A DNA stretch of 64,000 bases from an uncultured Chelatococcus sp. (GCA_937863995.1 CALMIK010000046.1:1-64000), one strand, 5' to 3'. Numbered from the stretch's first letter, positions 7,761 through 15,973 are shown. Numbers and translations: made by a program. The notes: generated by a model not told the origin, from the sequence alone.

Positions 7761-9509
7761 TCAGCCGCGGGCGGCAAGATCATCCGACCGGCCGATGCGG
7801 GCGAAGCGCCAGCGCAGCAGGCGTACCTCGGCCGGATCGAGGCGCACGACGATCTGCTCGCCGCGCAACGCGCCGCCGGGAGCGGAGAGAAACACGCTTT
7901 CCTCGATGGAAACCTCGCCCTGCTCGGCCTCGAACGACCACCCCTGCCCGTCGGGCGAGAGCAGCAGCACGCCGTATCCATCGCTGGCCCGACCGGTGCG
8001 CACAGAAGGATGCAGGTGGAACCGCACCACCGCCGACAGCGCGTCGGGCGTCGCGTCGACGGCGATGAAAGCGTCCTCGCCGTCGAGCACCTCGGCCTCG
8101 CCGTCGAGCCGCAGACGGCGCTGGTGGATGAGGCCGAACCGCCGGCGGTAACCGTCGTGCGCGCCGCCCACCGTCTGCACGGCCGAATCGGAGGAGCCGC
8201 GCGTGACCTCGACGTTCTCGATGCCGCCGATCACGGGAGTGCCGATCCAGCGTCCCAGCCAGCGGTCGAAGCGCGCCAGCAGCGATGTGCCGCCCCCCGC
8301 GCCCGCGAACAGGCACGAAGAGACGTCGCCGATGGTCACCGTGCTGTGGGCGGCGGTGGAACGCGCGGCGAGCGTGGGAATGGCGCTGCCGCGGCGCGGC
8401 GTGCCGCAGTTGACAACGAGCCGGGACTGGCCGGCGCTGAACTCAAACGACAGGCAGCCCGCGTGCGCGCGCTCCGCGTATTCGGGCGGCGGAGGCGCGC
8501 CGACATCCGCGATGAGCAGCAGCTCGCCCGCCGCCAGTCGCTCGTAGCCGGAATGCGGCGCGTGCCGGATGGCGCGCGAGCGCGTGTCGTCGTAGGCGAG
8601 CAGCGTGGCGATCAGGTCGACCTGCGTGCTGCCCATGCCGTTGAACAGCGCCAATGATCCCTCGCCATGGCGAAACATGCGCAGCATCGGCATCATGCGG
8701 TCGATGGCGCCCAGCAGTTGCGGCGGCGGCGACACGCCGCGCGCAGCATAGACCTGACGCAGCGGCAGCAGCTCCGTCAGCAGCGTCACCACCACTTGCG
8801 GATTGCGACTGACATGGCCGCCGTCCGGCAGCACCTGGCGCGCCAGTTCCTCGCCGAGCTGGCGCGTGACGGTGCGTTGCAGGCGCCCGAGATTGTCGAG
8901 GCACAGGCCCGCCATGGCGAGCGCGATCAGCCCGAGCAGCCGGTTCTCGCCCCGCAAATCCCCGGCGACGTGGCCCGAAAGCTGCCGCACGGCCCGCGCC
9001 AGCGCGCGCATGAACCGGCGATAAAACGCGTGATCGGCCCCCTCGAGCACCAGCGGCGACTGGCTGAGGAAGGCGAGCAGCCGGCGAGCCACGACATCGG
9101 GCCGCACGGCCACGCCTCGCCGGTCGAGCTTTGCGATCAGGAAATCGTCGACAAGGGCGCGTGCGTTGGCGCGCGCGAGCGCGGAATCGGCGGCGCCCAG
9201 ATGCCGCAGCCAGTTGAAGCCCGCCAGCGCCACGGCCCAGGCTTCGGACGGGGGCGCGACATCGAACGGCGAGCGGCCGCGGCAGTTGACGCTCTGGCCC
9301 GCGAGGGAAAAATGCCCGGAATAGATGTCGGACGCCTCGGTGGGATCGGCGGTGCGCAGATCCTGCGGCGCGATGATCACGCGCTCGGGCGAGCGCCGGC
9401 GCAGCGACGCGAGCGCGCTGAAGGCCTGGCCGGCAAGGCCGACGAGACAGCGCCCCGCCTGCGCGCCCCCCAGGCCGTAGAGCCGCCAACGCTGCTGATC
9501 CGCACTCAC
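7761..9509 (-). CDS. Heparinase II/III family protein
   Basis: A 582-aa protein of the heparinase II/III-like family found upstream of purH in many Hyphomicrobiales. The N-terminal half is alpha-helical (RGRSPFDVAPPSEAWAVALAGFNWLRHLG, LVDDFLIAKL). The C-terminal half is the beta-rich heparinase domain (AAHSTVTIGDVSSCLF, HDGYRRRFGLIHQRRLRLDGEAEVLDGE shown here as separate blocks of the protein). Polysaccharide lyase activity is known for characterised relatives; the substrate here is unknown. It has no clear signal peptide. The start is GTG at 9509, which overlaps by 3 nt the stop of a 15-codon upstream ORF. The rsmB gene that often precedes it is absent. Confidence 0.8.
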   Translation of the reverse strand: MSADQQRWRLYGLGGAQAGRCLVGLAGQAFSALASLRRRSPERVIIAPQDLRTADPTEASDIYSGHFSLAGQSVNCRGRSPFDVAPPSEAWAVALAGFNWLRHLGAADSALARANARALVDDFLIAKLDRRGVAVRPDVVARRLLAFLSQSPLVLEGADHAFYRRFMRALARAVRQLSGHVAGDLRGENRLLGLIALAMAGLCLDNLGRLQRTVTRQLGEELARQVLPDGGHVSRNPQVVVTLLTELLPLRQVYAARGVSPPPQLLGAIDRMMPMLRMFRHGEGSLALFNGMGSTQVDLIATLLAYDDTRSRAIRHAPHSGYERLAAGELLLIADVGAPPPPEYAERAHAGCLSFEFSAGQSRLVVNCGTPRRGSAIPTLAARSTAAHSTVTIGDVSSCLFAGAGGGTSLLARFDRWLGRWIGTPVIGGIENVEVTRGSSDSAVQTVGGAHDGYRRRFGLIHQRRLRLDGEAEVLDGEDAFIAVDATPDALSAVVRFHLHPSVRTGRASDGYGVLLLSPDGQGWSFEAEQGEVSIEESVFLSAPGGALRGEQIVVRLDPAEVRLLRWRFARIGRSDDLAARG

Positions 9510-9553
9510 GGTCTCGCAAGCCCTTTCAGATTCGCGACAAAAATCCCGCGCAT
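9506..9553 (-). CDS. Mini-ORF coupled to the heparinase-like gene
   Basis: ATG at 9553 opens a 15-residue frame (MRGIFVANLKGLARP) whose TGA overlaps the GTG start of the heparinase-like gene as GTGA. A CCGGAG stretch lies upstream of the ATG. It may serve translational coupling, or it may be chance. Confidence 0.25.
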   Translation of the reverse strand: MRGIFVANLKGLARP

Positions 9554-9707
9554 GACGAACTCCGGAAATCAGGCGAACCGCCCTCGCCCACCATGCGCAC
9601 CGAGGCCTGACGTTACGCCAAAAAAGTTAACTGAACCGCACGCGCTTGTCGCAGCTTGTGAATATTGTTGTCGAGACCGGCATTGCCTGTGCAACGGCAG
9701 AATCGGC

Positions 9708-9735
9708 TTGACAAATCTTCGCCACGCTGTAGCAG
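9708..9735 (+). promoter_or_regulatory. Candidate promoter of the asd leader transcript
   Basis: TTGACA (9708-9713), a 16-nt spacer and TAGCAG (9730-9735) form a plausible sigma-70 promoter. A transcript would begin near 9742 and carry about 255 nt of leader before asd. Confidence 0.4.
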
Positions 9736-9756
9736 ATATTTTGCCGGAGAGGAGGC

Positions 9757-9831
9757 ATGAAATCTCCTCCGGACGGCACGTTCAGTCCCGCAGGCAGGCG
9801 GATTACAGGCGATGGCTCGCAGCATTCATAA
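9757..9831 (+). CDS. Small upstream ORF in the asd leader
   Basis: ATG at 9757 follows GGAGAGGAGG, a very strong Shine-Dalgarno, and encodes 24 residues (MKSPPDGTFSPAGRR onward). GGAGG can pair with CCTCC just inside the ORF, so the ribosome site could be masked. Its TAA at 9829-9831 lies 17 nt inside the next small ORF (9812-9886), a geometry suited to translational coupling. No family recognised. Confidence 0.35.
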   Translation: MKSPPDGTFSPAGRRITGDGSQHS

Positions 9832-9886
9832 AAAAGCGAAAACCATCCTCATGGTCGCGACGATTATTACGTCGACGACACGCTGA
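9812..9886 (+). CDS. Putative leader peptide of asd, rich in Lys, Thr, Ile, Met
   Basis: A 24-codon ORF ending KKAKTILMVATIITSTTR and TGA. Fourteen of 24 residues are Lys, Thr, Ile or Met, the end products of the aspartate pathway that asd serves. The run ATT-ATT-ACG-TCG-ACG-ACA sits directly before the stop, where control codons lie in known attenuators, and uses AT-rich codons that are scarce nearby. CGACG/CGTCG flanking ATTATTA can form a pause-type hairpin. Its own Shine-Dalgarno is weak, so coupling to the ORF at 9757 may be needed. Function is inferred from composition and position. Confidence 0.45.
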   Translation: MARSIHKKAKTILMVATIITSTTR

Positions 9887-9906
9887 CCCCTGCGCTCGTT
9901 CCCGGA

Positions 9907-9974
9907 CCTCTCTCCCCCTGGCACGAGAGAGGGATGATGCCCCGATAACGCGGGAGCATCGGGAGCCGGGAGAG
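9907..9974 (+). promoter_or_regulatory. Mutually exclusive RNA stems upstream of asd
   Basis: CCTCTCTC (9907-9914) can pair with GAGAGAGG (9925-9932). Part of the same strand, CTCTCCC (9910-9916), can instead pair with GGGAGAG (9968-9974), just upstream of the asd ribosome site AGGAGA. A third stem forms between GATGC (about 9936-9940) and GCATC (about 9955-9959). Such competition between stems is expected of an attenuator or translational switch. No U-run terminator is evident, so control of translation initiation is the likelier mode. Confidence 0.35.
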
Positions 9975-9996
9975 ACCGAACAGGAGATACCGCGAA

Positions 9997-11031
9997 ATGG
10001 GCTTCAAGATCGCCGTGGTGGGCGCCACCGGTAATGTGGGCCGTGAAATTCTCGACATTCTGGCGGAGCGCGCCTTCCCCGTGAGCGAGGTGGTGCCGCT
10101 GGCGTCGCGCCGCAGCCTCGGGCAGGAGGTTTCCTTCGGCGACAAGACGTTGAAGACCAGGGATCTCGCCACCTATGACTTCTCCGACACCGACATCGTG
10201 CTGATGTCGGCGGGCGGCGACGTGGCGCGCGAGTGGGCGCCGAAGATCGGCGCGCAAGGCGCTGTCGTCATCGACAACTCCTCCGCATGGCGCTACGACG
10301 CCGACGTGCCGCTGGTCGTGCCGGAAGTGAACGCCGACGCGGTCGCCGGCTTCGCGAAGCGCAACATCATCGCCAACCCGAACTGCTCCACGGCGCAGCT
10401 CGTCGTGGCGCTGAAGCCCCTGCACGACGCGGCCACGATCAAGCGCGTGGTCGTCGCCACCTACCAGTCGGTGTCGGGCGCGGGCAAGGACGCCATGGAC
10501 GAGCTGTTCTCGCAGACGCGCTCCGTGTTCACGACCGGCGAGGTGAAGGTCGAAAAGTTCACCAAGCGCATCGCCTTCAACGTCATCCCCCACATCGACG
10601 TGTTCATGGAGGATGGCTATACGAAGGAAGAGTGGAAGATGACGGCCGAGACCAAGAAGATTCTCGACCCGGCCATCAAGCTGACCGCCACGGCCGTGCG
10701 CGTGCCAGTGTTCATCGCCCATTCGGAAGCCGTCAACGTCGAGTTCGAGAAGCCGATCACCGCCGACGAGGCGCGCGAGATCCTGCGTCAGGCGCCCGGA
10801 ATCATCGTCATCGACAAGCACGAGAACGGCGGCTACGTCACGCCTCATGAGGCGGCTGGCGAGGACGCCACCTACGTGTCGCGCATCCGCGAGGACGCGA
10901 CGGTGGAGAACGGCCTGTCCTTCTGGGTCGTGGCCGACAACCTGCGCAAGGGCGCGGCACTCAACGCCGTGCAGATCGCCGAAGTGCTGGTCAACCGCAA
11001 GCTCATCAGCCCGCGCGCCGGCGCTGCATAA
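9997..11031 (+). CDS. asd: Aspartate-semialdehyde dehydrogenase
   Basis: Asd reduces aspartyl phosphate to aspartate semialdehyde with NADPH, the branch point to lysine (and diaminopimelate), threonine, methionine and isoleucine. The 344-aa protein has the N-terminal NADP fold (VVGATGNVGREIL), the active-site cysteine in NPNCSTAQLV, the conserved IPHIDVF and the catalytic-histidine block RVPVFIAHSEAVNVEF. Start ATG 9997 follows AGGAGA. It stands alone with a long structured leader upstream and a strong terminator downstream. Confidence 0.95.
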   Translation: MGFKIAVVGATGNVGREILDILAERAFPVSEVVPLASRRSLGQEVSFGDKTLKTRDLATYDFSDTDIVLMSAGGDVAREWAPKIGAQGAVVIDNSSAWRYDADVPLVVPEVNADAVAGFAKRNIIANPNCSTAQLVVALKPLHDAATIKRVVVATYQSVSGAGKDAMDELFSQTRSVFTTGEVKVEKFTKRIAFNVIPHIDVFMEDGYTKEEWKMTAETKKILDPAIKLTATAVRVPVFIAHSEAVNVEFEKPITADEAREILRQAPGIIVIDKHENGGYVTPHEAAGEDATYVSRIREDATVENGLSFWVVADNLRKGAALNAVQIAEVLVNRKLISPRAGAA

Positions 11032-11055
11032 TCAAGCTCGCAACCGCAATCGAAG

Positions 11056-11086
11056 AAAGCGCCGCCGCAAGACGGCGCTTTTTTTA
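11056..11086 (+). terminator. Rho-independent terminator of asd
   Basis: AAAGCGCCG (11056-11064), a short loop, CGGCGCTTT and then a run of T to about 11086 form a classic intrinsic terminator 25 nt after the asd stop codon. Confidence 0.85.
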
Positions 11087-11160
11087 TGACTGGTCCCCGT
11101 CATTGCGATGTGGCGCAATGAACGACCGGGGCACAATAATGTCAGCTGCAGCATGAAGCC

Positions 11161-11514
11161 TCAGCTATCCGCATCCTTTTCAGCATCATCCGTATGGCGC
11201 GCCATCGCCTCGGCCAGCGTCACCAGAAGCCCCAGTTCTTTTTCAGGCAGGGATTGCGCCGCAAACGTGAGCCGGTCGGTGTGGCCGGAACGGCGCGTGA
11301 CCAAGCCGTCGTCCGCAGACACGCCGAGCAGCCAGTTGGGCGTGGTGCCGAGCGTCGTCGCAATCCGCACCAGCGTTGCGAGATCCGGTTCCCGTCTTCC
11401 GGAGACATAATGCCCGTAGCGGCGCTCATCGAGACCGCAGCGGCGAGCAGCCTCCGCGTTCGAGATGCCGAGCCGCACGGCCCGCTCCTTCAGTCTGATT
11501 CCGAGAGTCTCCAT
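11161..11514 (-). CDS. XRE-family HTH transcriptional regulator
   Basis: A 117-aa protein with a Cro/C1-type helix-turn-helix in residues about 6-62 (ISNAEAARRCGLDERRYGHYVSGRREPDLATLVRIATTLG). The C-terminal 50 residues are Ala/Leu/Glu-rich without a known domain. The start codon at 11514 is embedded in a perfect palindrome, so autorepression is likely. It is divergent from a small membrane protein gene. Size and layout resemble phage-type or toxin-antitoxin regulators, but no such partner is recognised. Confidence 0.75.
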   Translation of the reverse strand: METLGIRLKERAVRLGISNAEAARRCGLDERRYGHYVSGRREPDLATLVRIATTLGTTPNWLLGVSADDGLVTRRSGHTDRLTFAAQSLPEKELGLLVTLAEAMARHTDDAEKDADS

Positions 11515-11532
11515 AGGAACAACTTGTTCCTA
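11514..11532. promoter_or_regulatory. Palindromic operator at the XRE gene start
   Basis: TAGGAACAACTTGTTCCTA is a perfect inverted repeat of 9 bp around one central base. It begins at the first base of the XRE start codon and extends into the divergent promoter region. A bound dimer here would block initiation of the XRE gene, suggesting autoregulation. Confidence 0.6.
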
Positions 11533-11566
11533 AGCAGCACGCCCCTTGCTATCGGCTATTTGGAGG

Positions 11567-11590
11567 TATAATTATCTACAAAACGTAGAT
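11567..11590 (+). promoter_or_regulatory. Promoter -10 and inverted repeat before the small membrane protein gene
   Basis: TATAAT at 11567-11572 is immediately followed by ATCTAC (11574-11579) and its complement GTAGAT (11585-11590) around AAAAC. This fits a promoter with a downstream operator for the gene at 11622. A TTGCTA -35 candidate is only 15 nt upstream, so the -35 assignment is weak. Confidence 0.35.
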
Positions 11591-11621
11591 ATCGGCCATT
11601 CGTTGCATAGTGATTTGTCGC

Positions 11622-11948
11622 ATGACATGGGAAACAGCCATCTGGATCACGGTTGCATTGCCGCCGGGAATGGCCCTGCTGCTCCATGTCTGGCTGCATC
11701 AAATCCGCCCATGCTTCATCCCCGCACACCGCATCGAAGCGATGGCCGATCTGATGCTGGCGGCATTCGGCCCCTACGCAGAACACGATGCTTTCCTACG
11801 CCAGCGGGAAGCCTGGTATCATGGCGATCATTTCGCTCAAGGCGTCTGGATGCGTGTGCGCCGCAGGCTGCGGCGGCGCTGGGCGCACGGCAAGATCAAG
11901 CTATACGATGGCGACGAAGTCGGCGCCCGGGCCCGGTGCGGAGCATAA
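11622..11948 (+). CDS. Small membrane protein of unknown function
   Basis: A 108-aa protein with one clear N-terminal membrane segment (AIWITVALPPGMALLLHVWL) and a cytoplasmic, His/Arg-rich remainder (HGDHFAQGVWMRVRRRLRRRW). No family is recognised. ATG 11622 is chosen; an in-frame GTG at 11610 is possible. It is divergent from the XRE regulator, and they share a 107-bp control region, so the regulator may control it. It is a plausible real gene, but no homologue is known to me. Confidence 0.5.
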   Translation: MTWETAIWITVALPPGMALLLHVWLHQIRPCFIPAHRIEAMADLMLAAFGPYAEHDAFLRQREAWYHGDHFAQGVWMRVRRRLRRRWAHGKIKLYDGDEVGARARCGA

Positions 11949-11952
11949 AGCG

Positions 11953-11987
11953 CTTTCAGGCAAAGCGAGTGCCGCCTTGCCTGAAAG
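11953..11987. terminator. Hairpin between convergent genes
   Basis: CTTTCAGGCAA (11953-11963) and TTGCCTGAAAG (11977-11987) form an 11-bp perfect stem between the small membrane protein gene and rppH, which converge here. There is no strong T-run, so it may be a Rho-assisted terminator or transcript stabiliser. Confidence 0.45.
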
Positions 11988-12017
11988 GTATGTGCTTGCC
12001 TGCCGCGAAAAGCCGGT

Positions 12018-12560
12018 TCAGTCGCCGCGCGTGAGGGATGCGAACTGCGCCACAACCTGCTCGTAGACCGGCCGCTTGAACGGCACGATCAAATCCGGCA
12101 GGCGCTCGGCCACTTCCCAACGCCAGCTGTCGAACTCGGGCTTGAACGCGCCGTTGCCCGGTTTCAGCACGTCGATCTCGGCCTCGTCGCCAGTGAAGCG
12201 CAGGGCGAACCATTTCTGCTTCTGCCCTCGGAACTTCCCCTTCAGCGCGATGCCGATCAGCTCCTCCGGCAGGTCGTAGGTCAGCCAGTCCGGCGTTTCG
12301 GCCAGAAGCTCCACGGAGCGAACGTTCGTCTCCTCGAACAGCTCGCGCCGGGCAGCCGCCAACAGTTCCTCGCCCTCGTCGACACCGCCCTGCGGCATTT
12401 GCCAGGCGTGAGAATCCGGGAGCGCGCCCTCGTCGTAATCTTCCTTGCGGCGCGAGCCGATGAACACCCGGCCCTCAGTGTTGAGCAGGAAAACGCCGAC
12501 GCACGGCCGATACGGCAACTCGTCCGGCCGCAGCTTACGCTTCTTGTTCCCGTCCGCCAT
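12018..12560 (-). CDS. rppH: RNA pyrophosphohydrolase
   Basis: RppH removes pyrophosphate from the 5' end of mRNA and triggers RNase E-dependent decay. The 180-aa protein has the Nudix box [23 protein letters not shown], the N-terminal [11 protein letters not shown] and the RppH-typical [19 protein letters not shown] and FDSWRW blocks. ATG 12560 gives the usual N-terminus. It is followed to the left by a hairpin and lies downstream of ctpA on the same strand. Confidence 0.93.
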   Translation of the reverse strand: MADGNKKRKLRPDELPYRPCVGVFLLNTEGRVFIGSRRKEDYDEGALPDSHAWQMPQGGVDEGEELLAAARRELFEETNVRSVELLAETPDWLTYDLPEELIGIALKGKFRGQKQKWFALRFTGDEAEIDVLKPGNGAFKPEFDSWRWEVAERLPDLIVPFKRPVYEQVVAQFASLTRGD

Positions 12561-12598
12561 CGCCTAGCCCCGTCAGCGTCAAAAGCCTCGGCCAGCCC

Positions 12599-14041
12599 TT
12601 AACGGGCCGGCTTCTCGTCGGAAGGCTTAGCCTGCGTGTCTTTCTTTTCCGTGACATTGGCGGCGGATTCGGTCTTTTCAGCGGTTTCCGCCTTCTTGAC
12701 CAGGGCTGCATTGGGCTTGCCGCGCAGCAGGTCGAGCGCCGCGTTGAGCTGCGTGTCCTGGGCCGGATCAGTCGGAACGTAGGCGGAGGAACCCTTGACC
12801 TCGTCCTTGTTCTCCTTCACGTCCTCGCCCGCCGCAGTCTTTTCCTCGGCCTTTTCCTCGCCATTGCGCAGGTGGCCGCGCAGGCCGGCCTCGCCCTGGA
12901 TCTCGTCCTTGCCCTTGAGATCGTCGGGGATGACTTCCTCGATGACGAAATCGGGATCGATGCCCTTGGCCTGGATCGAGCGGCCCGAGGGCGTGTAGTA
13001 ACGCGCGGTGGTCAGGCGCAGCGCGCCGTTCTGGCCGAGCGGGATGATGGTCTGCACCGAGCCCTTGCCGAACGAGCGCGTGCCGATCAGCGTGGCGCGC
13101 TTGTGGTCCTGCAGCGCGCCGGCCACGATCTCCGAAGCGGAAGCCGAGCCGCCGTTGATGAGCACCACCAGCGGCTTGCCCTTGCTGATATCGCCCGCGC
13201 GCGCGTTGAAGCGCTGTGCCTCGTCGAGGTTGCGCCCGCGCGTGGAGACGATCTCGCCGCGCTCGAGGAACGCGTCGGACACCAACACCGCCTGGTCGAG
13301 CACGCCGCCGGGGTTGTTGCGCACGTCGATGACGAAGCCCTTGAGCTTGTCTTCGGGAATCTCCTTGAGGATCTGCTCGACGGCGGCATTGAGGTTGTCG
13401 AACGTCTGCTCGTTGAACTGCGTGATGCGCAGGTAGCCGATGTCGTCCTTCTTCTCGAAGCGCACGGAGCGGATGCGGATGATGTCGCGCTTGAGGGCGA
13501 TCTCCAGCGGCTCGGCGCGGCCGGTGCGCTGGATCTTCAGCTTCACCTCGGAGCCCACGGCGCCGCGCATCTTCTCCACCGCCTGGTTGATCGTCAGGCC
13601 CTGCACCTGCTCGCCGTCGATGGCGACGATGAGATCGTTGGCGAGCACGCCGGCGCGGGCGGCAGGCGTCTCGTCGATGGGGCTGACGACCTTGACGAGG
13701 CCGTCCTCCATCGTCACCTCGAGCCCGAGGCCGCCGAAGGAGCCGCGCGTCTGCACCTGCATGTCGCGGTAGCTCTTGGCATCCATGTAGCTGGAATGCG
13801 GATCGAGCGACGACAGCATGCCGGAGACGGCCGACTCGACGAGCTTGCGCTCATCCGGCGATTCGACGTAATCGCTGCGCACCTTGTCGAACACGTCGCC
13901 GAAGAAGGTGAGCTGCCGGTAGGTGTCGACGGAAGCGGCAACGGCGCTGGTGCTCGTCAGCAGCCGCGACTGGGTGCCCACGATCGCCGCTCCGGCGCCG
14001 ATCACCGCACCCACCATGATCAGAGAAATCTTGCGCATCAT
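12599..14041 (-). CDS. ctpA: Carboxyl-terminal processing protease (S41)
   Basis: A 480-aa periplasmic serine protease. The N-terminus has a signal or anchor (ISLIMVGAVIGAGAAIVG). A PDZ domain follows (SFGGLGLEVTMEDGLVKVVSPIDETPAARAGV in two adjoining blocks), then the S41 peptidase with the catalytic serine in GGSASASEIVAGAL and lysine in GTRSFGKGSVQ. The last ~110 residues are Lys/Glu-rich and probably disordered. ATG 14041 overlaps the stop of the upstream envC-like gene by 4 nt (ATGA), so the two are co-translated. The family trims lipoproteins and endopeptidases in cell-wall turnover, which fits the EnvC neighbour. Confidence 0.92.
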   Translation of the reverse strand: MMRKISLIMVGAVIGAGAAIVGTQSRLLTSTSAVAASVDTYRQLTFFGDVFDKVRSDYVESPDERKLVESAVSGMLSSLDPHSSYMDAKSYRDMQVQTRGSFGGLGLEVTMEDGLVKVVSPIDETPAARAGVLANDLIVAIDGEQVQGLTINQAVEKMRGAVGSEVKLKIQRTGRAEPLEIALKRDIIRIRSVRFEKKDDIGYLRITQFNEQTFDNLNAAVEQILKEIPEDKLKGFVIDVRNNPGGVLDQAVLVSDAFLERGEIVSTRGRNLDEAQRFNARAGDISKGKPLVVLINGGSASASEIVAGALQDHKRATLIGTRSFGKGSVQTIIPLGQNGALRLTTARYYTPSGRSIQAKGIDPDFVIEEVIPDDLKGKDEIQGEAGLRGHLRNGEEKAEEKTAAGEDVKENKDEVKGSSAYVPTDPAQDTQLNAALDLLRGKPNAALVKKAETAEKTESAANVTEKKDTQAKPSDEKPAR

Positions 14042-15435
14042 CCGCGAACCTTTTCGCCTTTGGTCTTCGCCCACCAGGGGGACGGATCGATGGAACCGCC
14101 GTCCTTACGAAACTCAACATATAGAATGGGGCCGCCCGTGCCACCTGCAAGTGCATTGGTCGCGCGCGGATTCCCAGAAAGCGGCGCATTCGCGGGAGAA
14201 GTCTTGCCCATCAGCGCGACCGGCTCGCCGGCGAGCACGAACTGCCCCAGCGCCACGTTGATGCGCTCCATCCCCGCCAACAGCACATAGTATCCGTCGC
14301 CGGCATTGATGATCAAGAGTTGTCCGAAGGAACGGAACGGGCCGGAATAGACGATCCAGCCATCGGTGGGCGAGGCGATCACAGCGTCCTCGCGCGCGGA
14401 AACCGAAATGCCCTGGGCCGTGCCGCCGAAACCGTCCGTCTCGCCGAAGCGGCGCACGACATCGCCACGCACCGGAAACGGCAGCAATCCCAGCGCCTTG
14501 GCGAACGAAACCTTGGGCTCGAGCCGCGCTGCATCGCCGGATGGAGCGGCGGCGAGCCGGTCTTCCACCGCCTTGTCGCGCGAGCGTGTGGCGGCCGCGG
14601 CTTCCTCGGCGGCGCGGCGGGAGGCGGCGATCTCGCGCTCCATGCGGCCGATCAAATCCTTGAGATTGTCGGATTTCCCGGCAAGATCGGCCACGAGCGC
14701 GCTCTCGCCGGCGTCGAGCTTCTCTACCTCGCCGATGCGCCGCTGGCGTTCCTCGATCAGCGCGTTCAGCCGTTCCTGCTCGCCCTGCAGGGTGGCGATA
14801 TCGGTTTTCAGCGCCTCGCGGTCGACGCCGATCTGCTTGCGCAGACGCGCGAGTTCGGTGAGGTCGGAGGCAAGCGCTTCCGCCTCCTCGCGCAATTCCG
14901 GCACCACAGCGCCGAGCAGAATGGCGCTGCGCAGCGCCTGCAGCACGTCTTCCGGGGCCACGAGCACGGCCGGCGGCGGATGGCGGCCCATGCGCTGCAA
15001 CGCCGCCAGCACCTCGGCGATGACGTCGCGCCGACTCTCCAGAGAGCGGCGAATCGCCTGCTCGCTGCCGTCCAGCGTGGTGAGGCGCTGCTCGAGGGCG
15101 GTGACCCGGTCCTCGGCGGCGCCGATGCGTTCAGTGGTTTCGATGAGCACGCGGTTGAGGGTGGCCCGGTCGGCGCTCAGGCCCTCTATCTCGGCCCGCA
15201 AGGCCTTGCGCCGCGCCTCGCGGGCGGCAAGATCGGCCTCCACGGCCTCCAGTTCACGCCGGTGGCGGTCGCGGTCGGCCTCGGTCTGGATGGTGGCGGT
15301 TCCGGCGGCGGGCGGGGCCTGCTGCGCGTCAGCGCGGACAGCGGCAAGCGAGACGAGCGCCATGCCCGCCGCGAGCGCACGCCAGCCCACACTTCCCCAG
15401 CCCACACTTCCACGGAGCCTGAAACCGAATGCCAT
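14038..15435 (-). CDS. Murein hydrolase activator, EnvC family
   Basis: A 465-aa secreted protein: signal peptide (LAAGMALVSLAAVRADAQQ), long coiled coil (about residues 45-300, EAVEADLAAREARRKALRAE and following) and a C-terminal LytM domain. The usual zinc ligands of active LytM enzymes are replaced (QGISVSARED, YYVLLAGM, LYVEFRKDG), as in EnvC, which activates amidases rather than cutting peptidoglycan. ATG 15435 was chosen because it starts the signal peptide; longer frames to 15531 overlap rlmH. It is translationally coupled to ctpA. Confidence 0.88.
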   Translation of the reverse strand: MAFGFRLRGSVGWGSVGWRALAAGMALVSLAAVRADAQQAPPAAGTATIQTEADRDRHRRELEAVEADLAAREARRKALRAEIEGLSADRATLNRVLIETTERIGAAEDRVTALEQRLTTLDGSEQAIRRSLESRRDVIAEVLAALQRMGRHPPPAVLVAPEDVLQALRSAILLGAVVPELREEAEALASDLTELARLRKQIGVDREALKTDIATLQGEQERLNALIEERQRRIGEVEKLDAGESALVADLAGKSDNLKDLIGRMEREIAASRRAAEEAAAATRSRDKAVEDRLAAAPSGDAARLEPKVSFAKALGLLPFPVRGDVVRRFGETDGFGGTAQGISVSAREDAVIASPTDGWIVYSGPFRSFGQLLIINAGDGYYVLLAGMERINVALGQFVLAGEPVALMGKTSPANAPLSGNPRATNALAGGTGGPILYVEFRKDGGSIDPSPWWAKTKGEKVRG

Positions 15436-15488
15436 CAACGCCCTTGACCAGCATGCGCCATCCCGGGACCGGCCCGGATGACCGGCCC

Positions 15489-15968
15489 TCAAACGCGATG
15501 ATAGGGATGACCTGCGAGAATCGTCAGGCAACGGTATACCTGCTCAAGCACCAGCGCACGCACAATCTGGTGCGGCATGGTCATTGTCCCGAAGGAAAGA
15601 ACCAGCGCCGCCGCCTTGCGCACGCCGGGGTCGAGCCCATCCGGCCCGCCGATCACGAGATTGATAGCCGTCTCGCCGCCATCGCGCCACCGCGCGAACT
15701 TGCCGGCGAAATCGTCACTGGTGCAGGACGCGCCGCGCTCGTCGAACACCACCACCGGCCCCGGCAGGCAGCGCGCCAACAACGCGCGCCCTTCCTCGGC
15801 CTTGCGCTGGTCGGCGTTGCGAGCGGCGCTTTCGGGCAGTTCCGCCATGTCGACCGCGCCGAAGCCGAGCGAGCGCGCCAGCGGCGCCGCACGGTCGCCG
15901 TAGCGTTCCACCAGCGCCCGCTCGGGGCCGGCCTTGAGCCGCCCCACGGACAGAACGAGAATGCGCAC
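15489..15968 (-). CDS. rlmH: 23S rRNA (pseudouridine-1915 N3) methyltransferase
   Basis: A 159-aa SPOUT-fold enzyme that methylates pseudouridine 1915 in helix 69 of 23S rRNA on the 70S ribosome. The fold starts at MRILVLSVGRLKAGPE; the SAM-binding knot is seen in NLVIGGPDGLDPGV, LSFGTMTMPHQIVR and LEQVYRCLTILAGHPYHR. The length is typical (155-160 aa). It lies 5 nt downstream of rsfS, the usual arrangement. Confidence 0.95.
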   Translation of the reverse strand: MRILVLSVGRLKAGPERALVERYGDRAAPLARSLGFGAVDMAELPESAARNADQRKAEEGRALLARCLPGPVVVFDERGASCTSDDFAGKFARWRDGGETAINLVIGGPDGLDPGVRKAAALVLSFGTMTMPHQIVRALVLEQVYRCLTILAGHPYHRV

Positions 15969-15973
15969 GCCGC

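Noticed and set aside
11161..11948. Prophage or toxin-antitoxin remnant
   Set aside because: Only an XRE regulator and one small membrane protein; no integrase, att repeats, recognised toxin or phage structural gene.
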